From the NCBI RefSeq assembly GCF_009757775.1, contig NZ_RHLK01000001.1:595608-659607 (forward strand): DNA of 64,000 bases. Direction: 5' to 3'. This document shows positions 15,001 to 21,400 of the stretch, piece by piece. Source of the stretch: Paenibacillus lutrae (lineage in GTDB: Bacteria > Bacillota > Bacilli > Paenibacillales > NBRC-103111). The translations under genes and the position numbers were made by a program. The notes under the pieces were generated by a model, which was given only the letters and a program-made list of their open reading frames with translations, was not told where the DNA came from and searched no databases. Numbering within the stretch: position 1 is the stretch's first letter; the number at the start of each line of letters is the position of its first letter.

Positions 15001-18000
15001 GGGACCTGTGAGCGAAGACGAGAAGTTCACGACATCCAGATCATACAGCTCACCTTCATGCGTTCCACGATTCCACGCTTCATACCTATGCTCTGTCTTG
15101 CGGAAAACCAATCTGAGCGCATCATGATGCCGGACCAGCTTCGTCAGCGCCTGGCGCAGTGCCGGTTCATGGAATCCCTGTTCCCGGTGAAGCATAACAG
15201 CCTGATTGAAGTGCTGTGGTGCGGCGTGATCCTGCTCCGCAAACCATAATTGGATCGGTGTCAGCGCCACCGTACCTGCTACTTCGCCTTGTTCGGCAGT
15301 TTTGTTACCAGCCATGCGCAGATATCCGGCAAGCTCACCGACACTTGGATGCTTGAACAAATCTTTCATGTCAAGCTTGTAGCCGGCCTGAAGCAGACGC
15401 GATGACACTTGAATGGCTTTGATGGAGTCTCCGCCTAAATCAAAGAAATTATCCAGCAAACCGATTTTTGGCGCTCCCAGCACGGTTTGCCAAACAATAG
15501 CCAGCGCTTGCTGTGCAGAGGTTTGAGGAGCCATATATTCACTTCGGCTCTGAGCGTTTCCTTCTGGTGCAGGCAGAGCTTTCCGGTCGATTTTTCCGTT
15601 AGGAGTCAACGGCATTTGCTCCATCTGCAGAAAATACGAGGGCACCATATAGTTCGGAAGTTCCTCGCCCAGTAAACGGCGCAAATCACTGGAATGAATA
15701 TTCCGCTCCGCCACGAAGTAGGCAACAAGTTGATTCTGGCCCTGCTCGTCCGCACGCGCCAGCACGATCACTTCCTGTACGTCTTCCACTTTCAGGATCT
15801 GCGCTTCGATCTCGCCCAGTTCAATCCGGTATCCCCGGATTTTTACCTGATGGTCAATCCGCCCCAGGTACTCGATGTTCCCGTCCGGCATCCATCTTGC
15901 CAAGTCCCCGGTCCGGTACATTCTTTCATAGCCTGCTTCTCCGTCAGCGAACGGATTCGGCACGAATTTCTCAGCCGTAAGCTTCGGACGATCCAAATAC
16001 CCGCGTGCAAGACCAGGACCGGATACGCATAGCTCGCCCGCTACGCCTACAGGCGTCAGATGACCATGCCCGTCCACCATATACACCCGGTGGTTCGGCA
16101 TCGGGCGGCCAATCGAAATAAGCTCTCCCGCTCTCGGATCTTCCGATACGGGCCAGATCGACGTCGCTACCGAGTTTTCAGTCGGTCCATAGCCGTTGTA
16201 GTAGGCGACACGGTCTTTCCATTTGTGCACCAGCTCAGCGGAGGATGCCGATCCGGCCGTGAACAGAATGCGCAGGTCCGGCATCCGTTCCGGCTTCAGG
16301 TACACCGCATAAGTCGGCGGTAAGGCGGCCACGGTGATCTGATTGTCCGCCATGTACTGTTCAAACCGTTCGTAATTCAGAATGGTCTCCGACGTTGGCA
16401 CATACAGCGCAGCTCCGCAGAATAGCGCCTGGAAGATCTCCCAGCAAGCGGCATCAAACGAATAACTGGCGAACAACAGTGCGTGGTCTGACGAACTGAT
16501 TTGTAACGTTTGATCAAAATACGATTTCAGGTTACACAAACCGTGATGTTCAACCATGACGCCCTTAGGCTGCCCGGTAGTGCCCGATGTATAGATCACA
16601 TAAGCCAAATCGTCTGGGCCTGACACCGGCTCAAGATTTGATCCGTCGGCGTGATACACCTGCGACTCCTCATCCAGAACAAGAATCTTACCGTTAAATG
16701 CGGCCTTATCCTTCAGATGGCGCTGGGTTAACAGTAAATCTGCACCAGAGTCGTCCAGCATATAACGGATACGTTCCTCAGGATACGCCGGGTCGATCGG
16801 CACATAGGCGCCGCCTGCTTTCATAATCCCGAAAATCGCTACAATCATATCTGCGGAACGCTCGGTCATCAGGCCGACCAGACGATCCCGGGTTACACCT
16901 TGACTGCGCAGAGTACGGGCAAGACGATTGGCTCGTTCGTTCAATTCACGATAAGTCAGCTTGAGATCTTCAAACACAACCGCTACCGCTTCCGGTGTCT
17001 GGGCAGCCTGATTCTCAAAGCAAAGATGTATGGTAGGCTCTGCCACATACCCGTTATGAGTGTTGTTGAAATCAGCCAGTATCTGCTTCTTCTCTTCGAT
17101 TGTCAGGAAATCCAAATCCGCAATTCGAATATCCGGGTTTTGGATAATCAGTTCCATGGCATGACTGAGATGTCCCGCAATACGTTCGATCACCAGTTTG
17201 TCATAGACGGCCCCGTTATAACTGAAGCAAATTTCAAGTTCTCTGCCCGGTACAACGATTACATTCAAATCGTAATTAGTCTGCGCAACATCTTCTACTT
17301 CGGCAATTTGGAGCGCATTCGGATCTTTAGCGTTAATCAGTTCTTCGGAATAAGGGTAATTTTCAAAAACGATAATGTGACGAATCAGATTTTGCTTCAA
17401 GACCGTATGATTTTGAATGTCGGATAAAGACATATACGAATACCGGTTGGATTCCATGTTGGAAGCCTGAACAGATGTAATCAGGTCGGAAAAATGTTTT
17501 TCCGCTTCGCTATGGATCCGGACCGGTATCGTATTAATGAACAATCCGACCATATCCTCAATACCCGGAATTTCATCCGGTCTGCCGGAAACAACAGATC
17601 CGAAAACAACATCCGTACTGTTGTTGTACTTTTGCAGAAGCACTCCCCAAAGAGATTGAAACAAGGTGCTTACTGTAACGCGATACTGCTTGGCTACAAG
17701 CTCCATACCTTGAGTTAATTTCTCTGCCCACTTGTATGTAAACCGTTCCGACTGAAATGCGCGATCAAGAGAACGCGAATACCCGGGCACTGTCGTTTCA
17801 CTCTCAAAGTCCAGCAAATACCGCTGCCAATACGCTTTCGCTTCATCCTTGTCTTGTCTTTCCAGCCACTGGATAAAGCTGCTGAACGGATAGACGGGCG
17901 CTAATTGGATAGGAACCCCATCCCGTAGTGAGGTATAAATATCGAAGAAATCTTTAACTACCGTTCCCATACACCAGCCGTCCATCACAATATGGTGCAC

Positions 18001-18426
18001 GCTCCAGGTCAGCTTGCTTGTCCCATCGGTCCACTTAGTCAAGGCAAGCCGGATCGGAATATCCTTTTCCAGATGGAACCCTTTCTGCCGTTCCCCCTTT
18101 AGAAAAGCTTCAAACCGGCTCTTTTTCTCTTCCTCAGGAAGGCCGCTTAAATCTTCCGTATGAATGGCTTCCGCCTGACGCTGCTCCAATACCACTTGAA
18201 GAGGCCGCTCGGTTTCCTTGTACATAAAAACCGTCCGGAAAATATCATACCGGTCGACCAGCTTCTGTAAGCTTTGCTGGATCAGATCAGCGTTCAATAT
18301 TTCATGAAACGTGATGATCGATTGCTCGAAATATGCCTCTGACACTTCATCGAGGATAGAATGAAACAAGAATCCTTCCTGCATAGGGGACAACGGATAG
18401 ATATCTTTAATTTTTACCTGTTCCAA
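1..18426 (-). CDS. Non-ribosomal peptide synthetase, modules 3-7 (partial, runs off left edge)
   Basis: Third synthetase gene of the lipopeptide line; 6142 codons are visible without a stop. The start is TTG at 18426, behind GGAGAGG with suitable spacing and 53 nt after the upstream stop. Modules in order: C-A-PCP-E (PCP Ser about residue 1001, E with HHLVIDG), C-A-PCP-E (E with HHLVVDG), C-A-PCP (Ser about 4060), C plus an extra half C then A-PCP, and C-A (cut). Pocket codes read by eye: DAWAFAGVAK (aromatic), DVFWLGGTFK (Val-like), DAWTFAAVAK (Phe-like), DASTLAGVAK (aromatic, roomier pocket), DAKD... (Glu-like, incomplete). C domains after E modules start LTPMQ-GMLF (D-accepting type); those after non-E modules start YPxSxAQKR (L-accepting type), so the stereochemistry is self-consistent here. 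Whether more modules or a thioesterase follow cannot be seen. Confidence 0.95.
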   Translation of the reverse strand, partial: MEQVKIKDIYPLSPMQEGFLFHSILDEVSEAYFEQSIITFHEILNADLIQQSLQKLVDRYDIFRTVFMYKETERPLQVVLEQRQAEAIHTEDLSGLPEEEKKSRFEAFLKGERQKGFHLEKDIPIRLALTKWTDGTSKLTWSVHHIVMDGWCMGTVVKDFFDIYTSLRDGVPIQLAPVYPFSSFIQWLERQDKDEAKAYWQRYLLDFESETTVPGYSRSLDRAFQSERFTYKWAEKLTQGMELVAKQYRVTVSTLFQSLWGVLLQKYNNSTDVVFGSVVSGRPDEIPGIEDMVGLFINTIPVRIHSEAEKHFSDLITSVQASNMESNRYSYMSLSDIQNHTVLKQNLIRHIIVFENYPYSEELINAKDPNALQIAEVEDVAQTNYDLNVIVVPGRELEICFSYNGAVYDKLVIERIAGHLSHAMELIIQNPDIRIADLDFLTIEEKKQILADFNNTHNGYVAEPTIHLCFENQAAQTPEAVAVVFEDLKLTYRELNERANRLARTLRSQGVTRDRLVGLMTERSADMIVAIFGIMKAGGAYVPIDPAYPEERIRYMLDDSGADLLLTQRHLKDKAAFNGKILVLDEESQVYHADGSNLEPVSGPDDLAYVIYTSGTTGQPKGVMVEHHGLCNLKSYFDQTLQISSSDHALLFASYSFDAACWEIFQALFCGAALYVPTSETILNYERFEQYMADNQITVAALPPTYAVYLKPERMPDLRILFTAGSASSAELVHKWKDRVAYYNGYGPTENSVATSIWPVSEDPRAGELISIGRPMPNHRVYMVDGHGHLTPVGVAGELCVSGPGLARGYLDRPKLTAEKFVPNPFADGEAGYERMYRTGDLARWMPDGNIEYLGRIDHQVKIRGYRIELGEIEAQILKVEDVQEVIVLARADEQGQNQLVAYFVAERNIHSSDLRRLLGEELPNYMVPSYFLQMEQMPLTPNGKIDRKALPAPEGNAQSRSEYMAPQTSAQQALAIVWQTVLGAPKIGLLDNFFDLGGDSIKAIQVSSRLLQAGYKLDMKDLFKHPSVGELAGYLRMAGNKTAEQGEVAGTVALTPIQLWFAEQDHAAPQHFNQAVMLHREQGFHEPALRQALTKLVRHHDALRLVFRKTEHRYEAWNRGTHEGELYDLDVVNFSSSLTGPQLGRAIESKSNEIQSSIRLNEGPLLRLGLFRCADGDHLLMVIHHLVIDGVSWRILFEDLANAYEQALAGEAIQLPDKTDSFRDWSERLSVFADSPEMANERAYWERVNHAAGSDFAPLPEDLEHDGKFLIRDTETVAVKLTKEETGQLLKQAHRAYNTEVNDLLLTALGRTLYDWTGRERTLINLEGHGREDILPNTDISRTIGWFTSQYPVLLNIGHSSDVSRQVKQVKEELRQIPNKGIGYGIWRYLSEAGRTSVIYTEPQVNFNYLGEFDQDLRNSDMRTSPYSTGSDVHDQTEMKFPLDVGAMVSDGMLDLDIRYNRKALSKETALYLAERLRENLLEVIRHCVSRERAELTPSDVLIKDITQEQLDMIVEQTRPVGELENIYALTPMQKGMLFHNLLDSQSGAYFEQSTFDLKGHFTIAAFAESLDLLVHRHAVLRTNFYSGWKDEPLQVVYRNKRRELYVEDLRDVQEEHRNDYILEFTRKDKQRGFDLAKDALMRVAILRTGEDEYRLIWSFHHILMDGWCLSLVTNEVFESYFALLADKQPELLPVTPYSHYIEWLEQQDRQEASNYWSTYLEGYEEQFRLPQANVQDQTGYQAEHFDFDLDHELSDRLQQIAKRYQVTINTLMQTVWGALLHKYNGAKDVVFGSVVSGRPADIPNVEHIIGLFINTIPVRIQSVGNETFGELMQRTQAQALASNAYDTFPLYEIQALTDQKQDLINHIMVFENYPMEEQIEQLGDGDDATFTISNVVATEQTNYDLNVIVMPGEGIKISFLYNALAFYPSGIERLGGHLTRLLEQIAVKPDIRLGELELVTAAEKRKILGEYNDTTGDYPRDQTIQELFEEQAERTPHHIAVALGGQSLTYQELNETANRLARTLLEAGVKTDEPVGILTERSLDMIIGTLAILKAGGAYVPVDVEYPEDRIRYILEDSGAGIVLAQHHLLDRCYFDGQVLDLNAEESYNPDDSNLALEGSGNDAAYVIYTSGSTGKPKGVVVEHQSVVRLVRNTDYAQFDESTRMLQTCAFVFDVSTFEIWGALLNGGQLVLVRKDDLLDAAKLKKTISDHHITMMWLTTPLFNQLSQQDSRLFGDVKHLLVGGDKLSVPHINRVLQDNPAMSIINGYGPTENTTFSTTHLIEGEQFDTVPIGRPIRNSTAYVVDADFNLQPVGAWGELVVGGDGVARGYLNRPELTNERFIANPFAAGDRLYRTGDLVRWREDGTLEYHGRMDEQVKIRGYRIELGEVETHLLNLDSVREAVVIAREDEFGQKVLCAYFTADREWNVGELRTRLAQEIPGYMVPSYFIRLDQIPLTPNGKINRKALPAPEGNILGITEYVAPQTAAQQALASVWQTVLGVQQVGMLDNFFDLGGDSIKAIQVSSRLLQAGYKLEMKDLFKYPNALDLAAHLRLAGLKTAEQGEVTGSVALTPIQRWFVEQDQEAPHHFNQVVMLHRVDGFNEPALREALTKLVQHHDALRTVFRRTEHGYEAWNRGVHEGAFYHLEATDFKEITDETERGRAIEAKSSEIQSRVNLNEGPLLRLGLFRCTDGDHLLIVIHHLVVDGVSWRILFEDLASAYQQAMSGETIQLPDKTDSYKAWSERLSVYANSPAMENEKSYWENVNEAAVSGYVPLPEDMEHDGRFRITDTDAVTLQLSEETTDQLLKQSHRAYNTEVNDLLLTALGRALYEWTGKERTLINLEGHGREDILPDTDISRTIGWFTSQYPVLLDIGTSADVSGQIKQVKESLRHIPNKGIGYGIWRYLSESGHAGVNHAEPQICFNYLGEFDQDLHNSDMKTSPYSTGLGESDRTEMKYVLDIGGMVTGGKLELELRYNCKAFYSNTVEQLAERFKENLLEIIHHCASKERPELTPSDVLFKKLTAEQLDEVVEQTRPVGEVENIYALTPMQKGMLFFNLMDSESVAYFEQSSFDLIGDFNRDAFAASLDLLVQRHSVLRTNFYSGMQDEPLQVVFRNKRSELFVEDLRDLEEERRSEYILAYTRQDKERGFDLEQDALMRVAILRTGEDSYRFIWSFHHIVMDGWCLSLVTNEVFASYFAALAHKQPELAPVTPYSRYIEWLEQQDREEASRYWSSYLDGYEEPARLPQAKSQGRQDYQSEHLDFNLGVDLTAGIQRIAKHYQVTINTLMQTIWGILLQKYNGTNDVVFGSVVSGRPSDIPNVEGMIGLFINTIPVRVLSEEGETFTGLMKKTQQKALSSGSYDTFPLYEIQALTEHKQDMIDHIMVFENYPVDEQIEQLGDGEEASFSINSVESVEQTNYDFNVVILPGNSIRIIFGYNAQKFDRQNVEQIQGHLVRLLEQVTANQYIRIDELDVVTDQERELIVGVWGDTAAEFAHEQTIHGLFEAQAAKTPEQTALFFEGKQLSYRELNERANSLARTLRNNGVTTDQLVGLMTDRSLDMIVGILGILKAGGAYVPVDPAYPEERIRYMLDDSGANLLVAQSHLLEKAAFDGKVLILDIEQQGQAVSAIGYEETDARLICTPVYHEDGSNLDPVSGPHDLAYVIYTSGTTGQPKGVMLEHQGLCNLKTYFDQTLNIGLADHVLLFASYSFDAACWEMLQGLFYGATLYMPTSETIMDYELLEQYMAEHQISIATLPPTFAVYLEPQRIPDLRILFTAGSAATTELVNKWQSEVAYYNAYGPTENSVATSVWPVPAEPRAGELISIGRPVPNHRVYMVDVHGHLAPIGIAGELCVSGPGLARGYVGRPELTDEKFVPNPFAGGDPGYERMYRTGDLARWMPDGNIEYLGRIDHQVKIRGYRIELGEVEAQILKVDDVQETIVLAHEDGQGHHHQLIAYYVAEREVSPSQLRSSLADKLPNYMVPSYLIQIAQMPLTPNGKIDRKALPAPEGVYRGGSGYMAPRTWVEVKLTQIWQDVLGLAQISIKDNFFEIGGHSLRATTLASRIHKEMNKPLPLRSIFEAPTIEQLAEVLENMEQKAYASIPATEDRSCYPLSSAQKRMYVLHQLEPDEVSYNTSSVLHVSGPLDVKRVEEVFHQLIARHETLRTTFELVDSEPVQRLQDSVPFEIEYLKLSKQQEAMEEAVPHEGIEERIRGFIRPFDLQAAPLLRVGLIELGLQGVDEEQQYLLMLDMHHIISDGISLGVLADEFVQLYSGGELTSLRIQYKDYAVWQQSESQQEWMKQQEKYWLDVFRGELPVLDLPTDFDRPAVRSTDGDMVEFKLEREVSDQLKELAARTGTTLYMVLLAAYTALLHQYTGQEDIVVGTPIAGRPHADLEPILGMFVGTLALRNYPKEEQTFLSYLKDVKTTALQAYENQDYPFEELVEKLNIKRDMSRNPLFDTMFVLQNTEESELKLENLTFRPYGLEQTPAKFDLTLEASEEEEGIQLGLQFATSLYKRETIERMTRHFVRLTQAFAAKPDRKLGELELFTEEATAHVLKVHRERRHALRYWSNYLQGFEEPSRLPQARIQQKANGKAEYLHFDLGHGLTDDIRRISNHFQVTIRTLIQSVWGVLLQKYNGTHDVVFGSVAVGSPADIPDAEGMIGQFVNTVPVRIQANEGEGLADLLRRTHQQGLASNVYAAFPHEDIQALTELKQDLIHHIMVFEHDPVLGKNEPFRENFNLTAIELAEQTGYDFSMAVLPGDTIRMRFSYNSQAFDSESIVQIQGHLKQLLEQVAVNPDIRISELDAVTAREREQILRVWGDTTSEYAHEQTIHGLLEAQVLQTPDQPALFFEGEQFSYHELNERANRLARTLRSRGVTKNQLVALMTERSADMIVGIFGILKAGGAYVPVDPSYPAERIRYMLDDSGAAILLTQNHLVEKAAFDGKVLVLDGEKDAEASVSGKAEQQICTSVYDEDGTNLEPLSGPHDLAYVIYTSGTTGQPKGVMLEHRGLCNLTTHFHQMLRIDSSDHVLMFASYSFDASCSEIIQSVLCGATLYVPTSETILNYEQLEKYMAEHRITIATLPPAYAVYLHPERIPNLRVLLTAGSASSAELVYKWKDHVEYFNGYGPTENSVATSFWPVSQDARAGEIISIGRPVSNHRVYMVDGHGHLAPVGVPGELCVSGPGLARGYWNRPELTADKFVANPYAAGEAGYEKMYRTGDLARWMPDGNIEYLGRIDHQVKIRGYRIELGEVEAQILKVDGVQEAIVLAHADKQGQNQLAAYYVAKGNVSSSQLRISLSESLPNYMVPSYFLQLEHMPLTPNGKIDRKSLPAPEANHQTGAEYLPPRTTLEIQLEMIWKVILDIPSVGIKDNFFEIGGHSLRATTLAARVHQTLDVAFPLRNIFRYPTIEQMAQAIEELSPNPYAAIPAAQYRDSYPVSTAQKRLYILSQMNNYNMSAMLLMEGQLDLARLEMAFARLIRRHETLRTAFELVEGELVQRIVDKVDFKLERMQANGDAGAMMNKFIRPFDLAKAPLLRAALVEEAPQRHRLLFDMHHTISDGVSMSILLNELPRLYEGLELPELRIQYKDYAVWQQADIAGEWMNKQEAYWLERMSGEIPILDIPSDYARPSTRSSSGSMLAFTIDPQEAAALKQIALQTGATLFMVLLAAYKTLLFKYSGQEDMIVGTPIAGRQHADLQPIIGMFVNTLALRSFPEGEKTFLDFVQEVKELVLNAYEHQDYPFEVLVEKLDVKRDMSRNPLFDTMFVLENAEPDKLPGFTDLQVSLCPGEQNEAKFDLTLNASENSEGMTFSIEYADSLYKRETVERMAHHFVQLLRAIANDPKTKLSAIEIITPEESKMILEVWGDTETDYPRDKTIHQLFEEQVEKTPDQAAVVFEGSEMTYRELNERANRLAHVLRAKGVKGDHLVGMIMERSLEMIVGIFGILKAGGGYVPIDPEFPQERVHFMLEDSGVNIVLAKQEFSSLVPADVQIIPLDNELLLQGNASNLTVACSPGDLAYVMYTSGTTGRPKGVMIENSNVINMSTGFTRQVYRKYEAPMRMAWLSPYVFDASVKQIFPCLLLGHTLYVVPRTISTSGERLADYYRSEQIDFSDGTPAHLQLLTEMQDPVA
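3960..4750 (-). other. Remnant C-terminal half of a second condensation domain inside module 6
   Basis: Module 6 has a complete L-type C domain (HHIISDG near 5660). Just after its end motif (ELELFTEEATAHVL, about 4745-4780) the frame continues into RRHALRYWSNYLQGFEEPSR, which matches the middle of the D-type C domains in modules 3-5 (compare ASRYWSSYLDGYEEPARLPQ in module 5). It runs to the normal C-A junction before the A domain. The N-terminal lobe and its HHxxxDG are missing. The junction was checked codon by codon and is in frame. It reads as a scar of C-domain replacement. Confidence 0.85.
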
Positions 18427-18479
18427 TAAATTCACCTCTCCATTTACACCAAAATTATGCTCAAACTTGCACGTTATTC

Positions 18480-21400
18480 TTATTTCAACTGCTTTAACAG
18501 TTTTTCCGACAAACTGCTCGATAACGTATCAAGCTGGGCGATAGACAACTGCCCGTATGTAAAATCGGTCGGACTTTGCTCTGCCGTGTCCTTCCCGCAG
18601 CAGTGCTGGATCAGCTGAACCAGATGCTTCTTATAACCCGCTGTCAGCCGCTCCACTGTCGAAGCTTCGTATTCACGTCCGTTGTATTCAAATACGAGCC
18701 GCAGTTTTCCATTCATAATCATCCCGTTAATGTCAAAGGTGAGTGTTTTCTCAGCTTGAAGGCTCGTTTCTGCGCCGATATAATCAGATAAATCCGATGT
18801 CCGCCATGGCATATCGCCCCCGGCTTCCTCATCAAACTGTCCCAAATAGTTAAAACTGATCTCAGGAGATGGTGCCGTAACTAGAGAAACCGATGGGTCC
18901 TTGCCGGACAAATAGCGTAATATTCCATAGCCTATGCCCTTATTAGGCATTCTCCGCAGTTTATCCTTAACCAGCTTGATCTGATAACCCAGATCCCCGG
19001 GGCTGCTCACCTCAAGAACGAATGGATACATCGTGGTAAACCAGCCGACGGTCCGGGAAATATCGATATCTTTCATTAATTCCTCTCTGCCGTGGCCTTC
19101 CAGTAAAACAGGAATTTCAGAATGGCCGCACCATTCCCGGAAGGCCAATCCCAAGGCGGTTAACAAGAGATCATTAATTTCCGTTTTGTAGGCGTGATGC
19201 ACGTGTTTCAACAGGTTTTCCGTTTCTTCCGCGCTCAGATTCACTTCTGACTTCCGCAAATCTTGGACGAGGTTGGTTGAAACTTCGTAGTCTCTGGGCA
19301 GCCGGTAAACAGGACGTCGTTCCACGGCACTCCAATAGCTGATTTCCTGCTTAGCCTGCGTGCTTTGTCCATAAAGAGAGAGTTGTGCAGCCCACACTTT
19401 GTATGAATCTGTCTTGGCGGGCAGCTGAAGCGGCTCGCCGCCGGCCGCCTGGCGATAGGCGGTGCCGAGGTCTTCCAGCAAGATTCTCCAGGACACGCCG
19501 TCTACTACGAGATGGTGAATGATGATCAGCAGATGATCCGCTTCCGCCAGACGGAATAATGCCAGCCGCACGAGAGGTCCGCTTCGCAGATCAAAACGGC
19601 TTTGAAATTCCTCCGCAATGCGGCGCACATCTTCCTCCGCTTGCTCCGAATGTACGAAATCATAGCTTTGAAGAGTGAAGTGCTCCCCCTCGCCTACACC
19701 TCTGTTGTAAGCCAAAGGACCCTCCTTACTCTCATCAAAAGTTACGCGCAAGGCATCATGATGCGTGACCAGTTTTTCCATAGCGCTTTGCAGCCAGTCT
19801 TCGTTCCATCTATCTGTACTCCGGAGCATGACGGCCTGATTAAAATGATGCCGTTCTGTCCGGTGATTCTCAAAAAAGTCCCGTTGAATAGGAGTCAGTT
19901 CAAGCGGTCCTTGTACGGCGCCTTGCGGAATGACGCGAGTAACCTTTTTAATATAAGGAACGATCAGATCGATCTGTGGATAACGGAATAAGTCCTTCAC
20001 TTCCAATTTGAGGCCCTTTGCATTTAAACGGATGGCAATTTGCAGCGCTTTAATCGAATCGCCTCCGAGCTCAAAAAAGTTGTTGCGAAGGCCAATCGGT
20101 TTAACGCCTATCGTTTCCTCCCAGATCGAAGCAAGAGTTTTCTCCAGCTCGGTTTGGGGAGCCTCATACTCGATTCCCGTCAATACAAAATCTCTCGGTT
20201 CCGGCAGCGCACGACGGTCAATTTTGCCGTTATGAGTTAAGGGCAATTGCTCCAGCGTCATAATATGCGGTGGTACCATATAACCGGGCAGTTCTCTCTC
20301 CAGCGCTGCCTTAAGGTCGGATTTGTCTGCCGTACCTGCAACATATGCGCACAAATACTTCTGCCCTGTTTGGTCCGATCTGTCAGTAACGAGCGCCTGC
20401 TTTACCCCTTCTTGTTTGAGCAGAACGGACTCTATCTCCCCCGGTTCGATCCGGTACCCGCGAATTTTCACTTGGTAATCGATCCGTCCGATGAAATCGA
20501 TATGTCCTTCCGGAAGCCAGCGTGCGAGATCTCCCGTACGGTAGAGCCGCTCCCCTTCTGAAAAAGGACTCGGAACAAACTTCTCGGCCGTCAGCTCAGG
20601 CCGGTTCAGATAACCGCGTCCCACAGAGGCGCCGCCAATGCACAGTTCCCCTGCAACACCGACGGGAACCGGCCGCAAACTTTCATCCACAATGTATAGT
20701 TTATGGTTAGGGAGCGCCTTACCGATCGGCACGATACCGGATGCTGGCAGACGTTCCTTGTTTCCATCGTAAAAACTCGATTCAATTGCCGCTTCGGTCA
20801 CGCCATAGGTATTTAAAATTCGCATTTTATCGCCGAAGCGCGCCAAAATCGTCCGGTAATCTTCTACACCGAAGCTATCTGCCCCCGTCGTCACAAGCTT
20901 CATTGCGCTTAAATCCGTCCCTTGCTCGTACACATAATTCATAAGAAGAGTCAACAGCACCGGAGGAACTTCAAATGAAGTAATGGCTTGTTCTTGGAGA
21001 AGTTTAGCCAAAGCGGCAGGATCGTTACGCACATTCTGCGGACAGACGACCAGGGTGCCTCCGTTCACAAATACTTTAGCCAGATCACAAGCAAAAACAT
21101 CGAATGACATACTGGCAACCTGCAGAAGTTTGACCGGGAAGTCATTAAAGCCCTGAGCGTGCTTGTACCCCAGAGAAGTATTTACATACTGCCGATGTTC
21201 AATCATGACCCCTTTGGCATTCCCGGTCGTTCCCGAAGTATAGATGACATAGGCCAAAGCTTCCGGATCGTAGAGAGGGGTATAGAGAGAATGCTCCGTG
21301 CTTAAACTTCCTTCAGACTTCAGCAGCAGAGCAGGAAGATCCACTACTTCGCCCCCGAATCCGCTATCTGTCAGCAGACCGGTCAAGGATGACTGCGTAA

